A stretch of 11,620 bases of DNA from Clostridiales bacterium (GTDB lineage: Bacteria; Bacillota; Clostridia; Oscillospirales; Oscillospiraceae). Shown piece by piece: positions 1-6,005 of the stretch. The notes beneath the pieces are model-generated. The model did no database searches. It saw only the letters and a list, made by a program, of their open reading frames with translations, and had not been told where the DNA came from. Each line of letters begins with the position of its first letter. Positions within the stretch are counted from its first letter, which is position 1. The stretch spans positions 1 through 11,620 of the forward strand of contig DPCD01000001.1 in the NCBI GenBank assembly GCA_003516765.1, written 5' to 3'. Both the position numbers and the translations under genes were made by a program.

Positions 1-28
1 AAATCTCCGGCGAATTCGTACTTCCCTT

Positions 29-50
29 GGGTCGATGTGGGCATCGACCC
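29..50. repeat. Short perfect inverted repeat near the left edge, possible dispersed intergenic element
   Basis: Arms GGGTCGATG (29-37) and CATCGACCC (42-50) pair perfectly around a 4-nt TGGG loop. A run of six T follows at 58-63, but seven non-T bases separate it from the stem, so it is not a textbook terminator. Read on the minus strand, the GTAGGGGTCGATGCCC stretch has the look of the GC-rich hairpin repeats scattered between genes in gut Clostridia. That resemblance is from memory and not demonstrated here. It could also be the terminator of a gene to the left of the window. Confidence 0.45.
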
Positions 51-86
51 CTACGCGTTTTTTGAAATTTGAACATATTAACATAG

Positions 87-121
87 AAAATCCCGGATCG
101 TATCGGACGGTCCGGGATTTT
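87..121 (-). terminator. Rho-independent terminator of the nicotinamidase gene
   Basis: An 11-bp perfect stem is formed by AAAATCCCGGA (87-97) and TCCGGGATTTT (111-121) around a 13-nt loop. It lies 6 nt past the minus-strand stop codon at 128-130. On the minus strand the GC-rich part of the stem is followed by TTTT, as expected for an intrinsic terminator. The A/T-ended stem is symmetrical, so it could also stop transcription coming from the left. Confidence 0.75.
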
Positions 122-127
122 GCGGTT

Positions 128-640
128 TCAGTCAATTTTGATCTGGCACATGCGCATGGCGCTGAGCGCGTTTTCGTGGCTCTGGGGCGTGACACCGGCG
201 CAGCAGGCGCTGTCGACCGCAATCGGAAGCTCCGGCAGTGCGCACTTGGCAGACAGCACGTTCGTAATTACGCAGATATCCGTGCAGAGCCCGACAAATT
301 CGGCCGAGGTGAGATTGTCCAGTCCCTTGAGATACTGCACGAGTTCTTCGGAGCCGAACGAGGGCTTGTCAAAAATCCGCGCGCCGGTGGTATCCAACGC
401 AAGGTCAATCTCCCAGCCGGGGGTGTTTTCGATGCAGTGGGGCACGGGAAGATTCTTTCCTTCCTGCGTCTGCAAATAATTTTCATGATGGGTGTCACGG
501 GTAAAGACGACGGTCTTGCCCGCTTTTTTTGCTTGCGCGATTTTTTCTGCGACGCGCGGGACGATGGCGACCGCTTCTTTGGTACCGAGCGCACCGGAAA
601 TGAAATCCTTCTGCATATCCACAACGACCAAAACGTCCAT
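128..640 (-). CDS. pncA: Nicotinamidase / isochorismatase-family cysteine hydrolase
   Basis: The 170-aa product is a cytoplasmic isochorismatase-fold hydrolase, most likely the nicotinamidase that deamidates nicotinamide to nicotinate for NAD salvage. Visible residues are D8 in VVDMQKDF, K92 in FDKPSFGS and C123 in GLCTDICV, which form the catalytic triad. D49 and H51 in RDTHHE and H68 in VPHCIENTPG supply the metal ligands typical of nicotinamidases. The HCxxxTPG block in particular points to PncA rather than a generic isochorismatase. I place the start at the ATG at 638-640 because a perfect AGGAGG (minus strand, 648-653) sits 7 nt upstream; an in-frame ATG 18 nt further upstream lies ahead of this ribosome site. 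It is a little shorter than typical PncA (about 180-210 aa) but no motif is missing. It is monocistronic, divergent from the MarR operon, with its own terminator. Substrate was not tested, so a related amidase remains possible. Confidence 0.9.
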   Translation of the reverse strand: MDVLVVVDMQKDFISGALGTKEAVAIVPRVAEKIAQAKKAGKTVVFTRDTHHENYLQTQEGKNLPVPHCIENTPGWEIDLALDTTGARIFDKPSFGSEELVQYLKGLDNLTSAEFVGLCTDICVITNVLSAKCALPELPIAVDSACCAGVTPQSHENALSAMRMCQIKID

Positions 641-671
641 GGTGATGCCTCCTGTCATGCTGTTTTAGAAA

Positions 672-699
672 AGCATAGCACGTTTCGGAAAAAAAACAA
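672..699 (-). promoter_or_regulatory. Probable promoter of the nicotinamidase gene
   Basis: On the minus strand, TTGTTT (694-699) and TATGCT (672-677) are separated by 16 nt. The -10 box ends about 30 nt upstream of the ATG at 640. Each box fits the sigma-A consensus at four or more of six positions. The poly-A/T surroundings make chance matches easier, so this is a moderate call. Confidence 0.45.
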
Positions 700-715
700 C
701 CGTTTTTTTTAACGG
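700..715. repeat. Small inverted repeat between the divergent promoters
   Basis: CCGTT (700-704) and AACGG (711-715) form a 5-bp inverted repeat around six T residues. It lies directly behind the nicotinamidase -35 box and about 20 nt before the -35 box of the MarR operon. It could be a regulator-binding site or chance in a T-rich stretch. Confidence 0.25.
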
Positions 716-735
716 CGCGTTTCGCGGGAAAGGGC

Positions 736-764
736 TTGACAAGCGGCTGCGGCATGCGTATACT
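736..764 (+). promoter_or_regulatory. Near-consensus sigma-A promoter of the MarR / oxoamine synthase / SDR operon
   Basis: A perfect TTGACA (736-741) and TATACT (759-764) are separated by the optimal 17 nt. Transcription would start near 771, leaving a leader of about 60 nt before the ATG at 830. With 11 of 12 consensus bases it should be a strong promoter when not repressed, in keeping with a unit controlled by its own MarR-type repressor. Confidence 0.85.
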
Positions 765-781
765 GTAAAAAACATAAAAAA

Positions 782-793
782 TTTTATATAAAA
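782..793. promoter_or_regulatory. Candidate MarR operator (AT-rich palindrome in the leader)
   Basis: TTTTATATAAAA is a perfect 12-bp palindrome. With one extra A it sits inside a longer near-symmetrical AAATTT...AAATTT stretch at about 779-797. It lies just downstream of the predicted transcription start and ahead of the MarR-family gene, the usual place for an autorepressor site. The AT-rich context means it may be chance. Confidence 0.4.
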
Positions 794-829
794 ATTTGAA
801 TGCGTTCTAAAGTGAAAGGAAGTGGTCGG

Positions 830-1276
830 ATGCTGCAGGAGAGCATTTTGCGGCTGTACCGGCGTCTTCGGCTCGACGGATACCGGAAGCTGTTCGGCGC
901 GGTGCAGGAACGAGAGGGAAGCCTCAGCGCCATCGAGGCGTTTTCGGCGGACCTCATTAACCTGCTCGGAGAACCGACGCTCAGCCAGTTTGCCGAGTAT
1001 GTCGGCATTTCCCAGCCGAACGCGACCTACAAGGTCAACGCTCTGGCGGGCAAGGGCTATGTGGAGAAGGTCGTCTCGAAGCCGGACCGGCGTGAAATCC
1101 GGCTCCGGACCGGAAAGAAGTTTGCACAGTATTTTGACGAAGACCGCCCGGCAATCTGCGCCGCGGCAGAGCGGGTGCGCGCGCAGTTTTCCGAAAGCGA
1201 AATCGACACGGCGCGCCGCGTACTCGATGCGCTGTTAGATGCAATGCAGGAGGGCACGAAAGGAGCCAATGTATGA
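830..1276 (+). CDS. MarR-family winged-helix transcriptional regulator
   Basis: The 148-aa protein has the MarR architecture: N-terminal dimerisation helices (about 1-45), a winged helix-turn-helix (about 49-95, with TLSQFAEYVGISQPNATYKV as the helix-turn-helix and SKPDRREIRLR as the wing) and C-terminal dimerisation helices (about 105-140). Such proteins bind palindromic operators as dimers and often control the adjacent operon in response to a small ligand. I chose the ATG at 830 because AAAGGAAG (815-822) lies about 7 nt upstream; the in-frame ATG at 800 has no ribosome site. Its stop overlaps the next start by 4 nt (ATGA), so it is translationally coupled to the oxoamine synthase and probably regulates that pathway and itself. 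The ligand is unknown; a lipid or acyl-CoA would fit the context, but this is inference. Confidence 0.88.
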   Translation: MLQESILRLYRRLRLDGYRKLFGAVQEREGSLSAIEAFSADLINLLGEPTLSQFAEYVGISQPNATYKVNALAGKGYVEKVVSKPDRREIRLRTGKKFAQYFDEDRPAICAAAERVRAQFSESEIDTARRVLDALLDAMQEGTKGANV

Positions 1277-2463
1277 TTGATCTGTTTGAAAAATGCTATA
1301 AACCGGGGATTGCCGACGAGGCAAGGGCGCTCGGCATCTATCCGTATTTCCACGCGCTGGAGTCGAAGCAGGATGTGACGGTGATCATGGAGGGACAGCG
1401 GCGGATTATGCTGGGGTCCAACAACTATCTGGGACTCACGACAAATGAAACCGTCATCCGCGCGGGCGTGGAAGCGTATGAGCGCTTCGGCTCGGGCTGC
1501 TCGGGCTCGCGCTTCCTGAACGGAACGCTGGAACTGCATCTGGAACTGGAAAAGGAGCTGGCGGCGTTTTTGCGCAAGGACGAGGTTGTGACGTTTTCCA
1601 CCGGCTTTCAGTCGAACCTCGGCATCATCAGCGCTCTGGTCGGGCTGCACGACTATGTGATCATGGACCGGGAAAACCACGCAAGCCTCTATGACGGCTG
1701 CCGCCTTTCCTACGGCACGATGCTCCGCTATCGGCACAACGACATGCAGGATCTGGAGAAGAAGCTGCAGAAGGTGCCGGAGGGCGCGGGCTGCCTGATC
1801 GTGACAGACGGCGTGTTCTCCATGGGAGGAGACATTGCAAACCTGCCGGAGATCTGCCGTCTGGCAAAGCAATACGGCGCGCGCGTGATGGTGGATGACG
1901 CGCACGGACTGGGGGTCATCGGCGAAGGCGGACGCGGCACGGCAAGCTACTATGGTCTGGAAGACCAGGTGGACGTGTATATGGGCACGTTCTCCAAATC
2001 TCTGGCAAGCCTCGGTGGGTACATGGCGGCGTCTAGCCGCGTGGCAGACTATGTGCGGCACAACTCGCGCCCATTTATCTTCTCGGCGTCCATTCCGCCT
2101 GCAAACTGCGCCGCAGCGCTTGCCGCGCTGCGGGAGTTGGAAGCGCATCCGGAGTTGGTCTCTAAATTACAGCAGAACGCGCTGTATTTAAGAAAACGGC
2201 TCTCGGAAGAAAACATCCGGATGCGCGAATCGAACGGCGAAATTGTGCCGATCATTCCGATTTACACCTATGAGCCGGTGCCGACGCTTACGATTGCAAA
2301 GGAGCTTTACGACGCGGGCGTGTATGTCAATTCGTCCCTTCCCCCGGCAGCAGCGCCGCACGAGTGCCTGCTGCGCACGAGCCTGATGGCAACGCACACG
2401 ACGGAGCTGATTGACGAGGCGGTCGGCATCATGAAGGACATTCTCAGGAGGCATGAATTGTAA
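1273..2463 (+). CDS. PLP-dependent alpha-oxoamine synthase, serine palmitoyltransferase-like
   Basis: The 396-aa protein is a fold-type I PLP enzyme of the alpha-oxoamine synthase family, which condenses an amino acid with an acyl-CoA (or acyl-ACP) and releases CO2. Visible residues are K242 in GTFSKSLASLGGY (Schiff-base lysine), D209 and H211 in MVDDAHGLGVIGEGGRG, and H136 in DRENHASLYDG (ring-stacking histidine). The GTFSKSLASLGG block, the RHNSRPFIFSAS segment and the C-terminal LMATHT resemble bacterial serine palmitoyltransferases of the Bacteroides type as I recall them. AONS (BioF) and glycine C-acetyltransferase (Kbl) usually have a GT(L)(S/G)KA(L)G block instead. There is no threonine dehydrogenase or biotin gene nearby. 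AAAGGAG (1259-1265) sits 7 nt before the ATG; the gene overlaps both neighbours. The family is sure; SPT-like over AONS, KBL or CqsA-type is inference. Confidence 0.9.
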   Translation: MIDLFEKCYKPGIADEARALGIYPYFHALESKQDVTVIMEGQRRIMLGSNNYLGLTTNETVIRAGVEAYERFGSGCSGSRFLNGTLELHLELEKELAAFLRKDEVVTFSTGFQSNLGIISALVGLHDYVIMDRENHASLYDGCRLSYGTMLRYRHNDMQDLEKKLQKVPEGAGCLIVTDGVFSMGGDIANLPEICRLAKQYGARVMVDDAHGLGVIGEGGRGTASYYGLEDQVDVYMGTFSKSLASLGGYMAASSRVADYVRHNSRPFIFSASIPPANCAAALAALRELEAHPELVSKLQQNALYLRKRLSEENIRMRESNGEIVPIIPIYTYEPVPTLTIAKELYDAGVYVNSSLPPAAAPHECLLRTSLMATHTTELIDEAVGIMKDILRRHEL

Positions 2464-3254
2464 TGGCGAAAATCTGTGTGATTACGGGCGGAACCTCCGG
2501 CATCGGAAAATGCACGGCGGAGGCGATGGCGCAGAAGGGCTATACGGTCTATGAGCTGAGCCGCCGCGCCGAAGGTCTTCCCGGCATGTTCCACATTCCG
2601 ACCGACGTTACGGACCCCGACGCATGCCAACGCGCCATTGACGAGGTCGTCTCGCAGGCAGGGCGTATCGACGTGATGATCAACAACGCCGGCTTCGGGA
2701 TCTCGGGCGCGATCGAGTTTACGCCGGTCGAGCAGGCGAAGCGGCAGTTCGACGTGAACTTTTTCGGCATGGTGAACATGAACCGCGCCGTGATTCCCGT
2801 CATGCGCGCGCAGAGAAGCGGGCGGATTGTGAACCTCAGCTCGGTCGCAGGCGCGATTCCGATTCCGTTCCAGGCGTTTTACTCGGCAAGCAAGGCGGCA
2901 ATCAACTCCTACACGATGGCGCTGGCAAACGAGATCAAGCCCTTCGGCGTGCAGGTCTGCTGCGTCCAGCCGGGCGATATCCAGACCGGCTTTACGGCGG
3001 CGCGGCAGAAAATCGTTGTGGGCGACGATATTTACGGCGGCAGAATCTCGCGCTCGGTCGCGGGCATGGAAAAAGACGAGCGGACCGGCATGAAGCCCGA
3101 GGACGCGGGCGCGTTCGTGTGCCGTGTGGCGACAAGAAAAGGGATAAGACCCATTAACACCATCGGGCTTTCGTACAAATTCTTCTGCGTGCTGCAGAAG
3201 CTGCTGCCCGCGAAGACGCTCAACTGGCTCGTCGGCATGGTCTATGCCAGATAA
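2463..3254 (+). CDS. Classical short-chain dehydrogenase/reductase, candidate 3-ketosphinganine-type reductase
   Basis: The 263-aa protein is a classical SDR with a Rossmann fold. TGGTSGIG (8-15) binds the dinucleotide, NNAG is at 74-77, and the catalytic tetrad is N99, S127, Y140 and K144 (YSASK). After PGDIQTGF (170-177) the substrate loop is long, and the C terminus (about 235-263) is hydrophobic and amphipathic, which would suit a lipid-like substrate or membrane contact. It starts within the stop of the oxoamine synthase (TAATG, 1-nt overlap), with AGGAGG at 2446-2451, and so is tightly coupled to it. Together with that enzyme it has the order expected for ketone formation followed by reduction to an amino alcohol, as in sphingoid-base synthesis. 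Family annotation alone cannot prove this; other beta-keto substrates are possible. Two consecutive TAA codons end it. Confidence 0.88.
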   Translation: MAKICVITGGTSGIGKCTAEAMAQKGYTVYELSRRAEGLPGMFHIPTDVTDPDACQRAIDEVVSQAGRIDVMINNAGFGISGAIEFTPVEQAKRQFDVNFFGMVNMNRAVIPVMRAQRSGRIVNLSSVAGAIPIPFQAFYSASKAAINSYTMALANEIKPFGVQVCCVQPGDIQTGFTAARQKIVVGDDIYGGRISRSVAGMEKDERTGMKPEDAGAFVCRVATRKGIRPINTIGLSYKFFCVLQKLLPAKTLNWLVGMVYAR

Positions 3255-3265
3255 TAAGAAAACCG

Positions 3266-3294
3266 GGAGCGGGCGAAATCGCCCGCTCCTTTTT
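3266..3294 (+). terminator. Strong intrinsic terminator of the MarR-led operon
   Basis: GGAGCGGGCG (3266-3275) pairs perfectly with CGCCCGCTCC (3280-3289) around an AAAT loop and is followed by TTTTT (3290-3294). It starts 11 nt after the SDR stop codon. It insulates the operon from the sugar-transport unit that follows. Confidence 0.93.
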
Positions 3295-3371
3295 GCGCGG
3301 AATAAGCAGAGCGGAAGGCGGGAAGACTGTATGCATTGCGAATTCGGGAAACACCATTGTAATTTTGAACA

Positions 3372-3385
3372 AAAAAACGTTTCCA
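3372..3385. promoter_or_regulatory. Second, imperfect LacI/CcpA-type operator
   Basis: This site matches the perfect operator at 3472-3485 at 11 of 14 positions; the right half ACGTTTCCA is identical and the left half is degraded to A residues. Its centre is exactly 100 bp upstream of the other centre and upstream of the -35 box. The arrangement would allow cooperative binding or looping by a LacI-family tetramer. It may be only a half-site. Confidence 0.45.
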
Positions 3386-3429
3386 AATGCATCAAAACGC
3401 TGAATTATCAGAAAACGCAAAATTTTCTC

Positions 3430-3457
3430 TTCCCAAAGGGAAAATATGTAGTATAAT
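3430..3457 (+). promoter_or_regulatory. Promoter of the sugar ABC transporter operon
   Basis: TATAAT (3452-3457) is a perfect -10 box. The best -35 candidate is TTCCCA (3430-3435), four of six matches, with a 16-nt spacer. Transcription would start near 3464-3466, immediately before the operator palindrome. The weak -35 and perfect -10 suit a regulated promoter. Confidence 0.7.
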
Positions 3458-3471
3458 ATGGACAACGGAAA

Positions 3472-3485
3472 TGGAAACGTTTCCA
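3472..3485. promoter_or_regulatory. Perfect LacI-family / cre-like operator
   Basis: TGGAAACGTTTCCA is a perfect 14-bp palindrome with the central CG typical of LacI-family sites. It also fits the CcpA cre consensus (TGWAARCGYTWNCW) at 13 of 14 positions. It lies a few bases downstream of the predicted transcription start, so a bound repressor would block the transcribing polymerase. The LacI-family regulator encoded at 6893-7900 is the obvious candidate to bind; CcpA is the alternative, and the two could share it. Confidence 0.8.
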
Positions 3486-3528
3486 GCATGATGGAAATCA
3501 TGGCTTATTTCAACAGGAGGAATTATCA

Positions 3529-4920
3529 ATGAAAAAGTTCATCGCATTGTTCTTGGCGCTGGTTCTGGCGCTGGGTCTGATGGCTTGCGCATCGTCTGCT
3601 ACCACCGAGACCACCACGCAGCCCGCCGAGACCACCACGACCACCGAAGAAACCAAGACCGAGGAAGCAGCTCCGGCAGAGGAAACTTCCGAAGAAACCG
3701 CTCCGGCAGCTGCCGGCTCCGTCTACTGGCTGAACTTCAAGCCGGAATCCGACGAAGTGCTGCAGAAGGTTGCTGCCATGTACACCGAGAAGACCGGTGT
3801 TCCCGTCACGGTCGTGACTGCCGCTTCCGGCACGTACAACGAGACCCTGACCGCCGAGATGGATAAGAGCAAGATGCCCACGCTGTTCGTCGTCGGCAAC
3901 CAGGCAGCCGTCTCCACCTGGGGCGACTACTGCTACGATCTGACCGGCACCCCGATTGCAAACGAGCTGACCACCGACGCTTACAACCTCTATGACGAGG
4001 ATGGCAAGCTCTGCTCCATCGGCTACTGCTACGAGTGCTACGGCATCATCGTCAACAAGAAGCTTCTGAAGGACGCCGGTTATGACATCACCGACATCAC
4101 CAACTTCGAGACCCTGAAGACCGTTGCCGAAGACATCCACGCGCGCGCTGCCGAGCTCGGCTTCGACGCTTTCACCTCTTCTTCCATGAGCTCGGATTCC
4201 AGCTGGCGCTTCACCGGCCATCTGGCAAACCTCGAGTACTACTATGAGTCCGTGGATGATCCCACCGCATGGGAGACCTGCCCGGCTACCATCACCGGCA
4301 ACTACATGCAGAACTACAAGAACCTGTAGGATCTGTATATCAACAACTCCGCAACCAATCCTGCAGACCTCGCTGCCGGCGGCTTTGACGCACAGGCTGA
4401 GTTCGCAGAGGGCAAGGCAGTGTTCTATTCTCAGGGCAACTGGGAATGGTCCGCACTGGCTGAGAAGGGCATGAGCGCTGACGACCTGACCATGATTCCG
4501 TACTACTGCGGCGTGGAAGGCGAAGAAAAAGCTGGCCTGAACTGCGGCACCGAGAACTGCTGGGCTGTCAACGCGGAAGCTTCCGAGGAAGACATCCAGG
4601 CAACCCTCGACTTCATGTACTGGATGGTCACCGACGCTGACGCTTCGCGCATGCTCGTCGATTCCTTCGGCGTTATGCCTTACAAGCAGTCTGCCGAGTC
4701 CACCAACCCGTTCCTGAAGAACGCCAACGAGTACGCTGCCGAAGGCAACTATGTCATGCCTTGGGTCACCAACTTCCAGCCGAACGTTGACGCTTACCGC
4801 GAAGCGCTCGTCGCTGCCATGAACCAGTACGATGCCGATCAGACCGACGCCAACTGGGAGCTGGTCAAGACTGCGTTCGTCGACGGCTGGGCAGTGCAGT
4901 ACCAGGCAGCCAACGGCTAA
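3529..4920 (+). pseudogene. Sugar ABC transporter solute-binding lipoprotein, interrupted by an in-frame TAG
   Basis: The frame encodes a family-1 extracellular sugar-binding lipoprotein, the high-affinity receptor of the CUT1 importer encoded downstream. Residues 1-19 are a signal peptide ending in a lipobox, GLMAC, with C20 the lipidated cysteine. A Thr/Glu-rich, low-complexity linker (about 24-62) then leads into the binding domain (from GSVYWLNFKPES onward). AGGAGG (3515-3520) sits 8 nt before the ATG. Codon 267 (4327-4329) is TAG, which would stop the product at 266 aa, in the middle of the binding domain. The same frame then continues for 196 sense codons of unchanged style to the TAA at 4918-4920, giving the usual SBP length of about 463 aa. 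CAG to TAG is the simplest origin. It may be a recent nonsense mutation, a strain variant, a sequence error or a read-through codon; I call it a likely pseudogene only provisionally. Confidence 0.85.
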
Positions 4921-4979
4921 TCTTCTGGCGGACCTTTTGCCCTAGCACGGACAGAAGAACCAAACAAAATAACTCTTGC

Positions 4980-5009
4980 ACGGGGCGAGCATTCCGCTCG
5001 CCCCGTTTT
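4980..5009 (+). terminator. Intercistronic terminator between binding-protein and permease genes
   Basis: ACGGGGCGAGC (4980-4990) pairs perfectly with GCTCGCCCCGT (4996-5006) around an ATTCC loop, followed by a short T run to 5009. It lies about 60 nt after the binding-protein stop and before the permeases, with no clear promoter in between. Such partial terminators or 3' stabilising stems commonly make binding protein more abundant than permease. Confidence 0.8.
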
Positions 5010-5081
5010 CCAAAACAGGACGTTTTTCTATCACGCCCAATGCTGCATGAGGCTGCGGGCATGAACTTACCGGAAGTGAGG

Positions 5082-6005
5082 ATGAGAGTATTGAAGCGTA
5101 GAAGAGATCCAGCAGCAGTCAACAGCCGCCTGATCCGCCGCCCCATTCAGCGGATGTTCTGGCTGTTCCTGCTTCCGATGACGGCGGCGTTCTGCATCGG
5201 ATTCGTGTATCCGTTTTTGAAGGGACTGTTTTTGTCCTTCTGCAAGTTCAAGACAACCAGCAAGTGGACGTGGGTTGGCTTGAGCAACTATGTCAAGGCG
5301 TTCCACGACGAAAGCTTCCTGTATTCGTTCGGCTATACGGCGGTGTTCGCCATCGTGTCGCTGATCATCATCAACGTCCTTGCCTTTGCGGTTGCGTATG
5401 CGCTGACGCAGGGCATCAAGGGAACCAACGTGTTCCGGACCGTCTTTTTCATGCCGAACCTGATTGGCGGCATCGTGCTGGGCTATATCTGGAGCATGAT
5501 TTTTGACGGCATTCTGAACCATTACGGCACATCGATTCTGCTCAATACAAAGCTCGGCTTCTGGGGCTTGATCATCCTCATGTGCTGGCAGCAGATCGGC
5601 TATATGATGATCATTTACATTGCAGGTCTGCAGGCGGTGCCGGAGGATATGCTCGAGGCGGCAAAGATCGATGGCGCCAACAAGTGGCAGACGCTGTGGA
5701 AGGTCACGATTCCGAACGTCATGCCGTCGATTACGATCTGCATGTTCCTGACGCTGACCAACGGTTTCAAGCTCTTTGACCAGAACCTCGCGCTGACCGG
5801 CGGTCAGCCGTATATCATCAACCCCGACGGCACGACGGTGCATACGACGGAGATGCTCGCGCTCAACATTTACAACACCTTCTATGGGCAGAATGCGAAC
5901 GCCAGAGGTACAGCGCAGGCGAAGGCAGTGCTGTTCTTCATCCTTGTGGCGGCAATCGGTCTGATTCAGCTCAACGCAACCCGGAAAAAGGAGGTCCAGC
6001 AGTGA
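5082..6005 (+). CDS. CUT1-family sugar ABC transporter permease (MalF/UgpA type)
   Basis: This is one of the two membrane subunits of the importer. Counting from the ATG at 5082 it is 307 aa with about six membrane segments, the first near 25-45 (MFWLFLLPMTAAFCIGFVYP). The cytoplasmic EAA loop, EAAKIDGANKWQTLWKVTIP, at about 192-211 contacts the ATPase; the conserved Glu-Ala-Ala, Gly and Ile-Pro positions are all present. The start is uncertain: the frame is open to ATG 5040 (no ribosome site) and ATG 5061 (GAGG 8 nt upstream). ATG 5082 has GGAAG 5 nt upstream, and TTG 5091 has GAGG 9 nt upstream. I favour 5082 because the first membrane segment is then preceded by a short basic stretch. It ends in a 1- to 4-nt overlap with the next permease. 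Malto-oligosaccharide specificity is inferred from malQ and glgP downstream. Confidence 0.9.
   Translation: MRVLKRRRDPAAVNSRLIRRPIQRMFWLFLLPMTAAFCIGFVYPFLKGLFLSFCKFKTTSKWTWVGLSNYVKAFHDESFLYSFGYTAVFAIVSLIIINVLAFAVAYALTQGIKGTNVFRTVFFMPNLIGGIVLGYIWSMIFDGILNHYGTSILLNTKLGFWGLIILMCWQQIGYMMIIYIAGLQAVPEDMLEAAKIDGANKWQTLWKVTIPNVMPSITICMFLTLTNGFKLFDQNLALTGGQPYIINPDGTTVHTTEMLALNIYNTFYGQNANARGTAQAKAVLFFILVAAIGLIQLNATRKKEVQQ

Noticed and set aside
35..712. Plus-strand 225-codon frame opposite the nicotinamidase gene
   Set aside because: The minus-strand frame has all nicotinamidase motifs, a perfect Shine-Dalgarno site and its own terminator. The plus-strand frame has no ribosome site or domain.
1057..2148. 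Minus-strand 363-codon frame opposite the MarR/oxoamine synthase genes
   Set aside because: It spans two clear plus-strand genes, is Arg/Ala/His-rich, lacks domains and a ribosome site, and is an antisense shadow.
1273..2463. Annotation as BioF (biotin) or Kbl (threonine degradation)
   Set aside because: No bio genes or threonine dehydrogenase are adjacent, and the lysine-region motif GTFSKSLASLGG fits SPT-like members better. Kept only as an alternative function.
3244..3456. Possible 70-aa small protein after the SDR gene
   Set aside because: It overlaps the SDR end, runs through the terminator hairpin and into the promoter region, and has no ribosome site or protein-like composition.
4327..4329. 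TAG reassigned to an amino acid across the genome
   Set aside because: The LacI-family gene ends at TAG (7898-7900) at the expected length, and read-through there would give a non-homologous tail overlapping malQ. Genome-wide reassignment is therefore unlikely, though local suppression cannot be excluded.
4420..4920. Separate gene for the second part of the solute-binding protein
   Set aside because: It starts at an internal GTG with no ribosome site, is in exactly the same frame as the upstream part and continues the same fold, so it is the tail of the interrupted gene rather than an independent gene.
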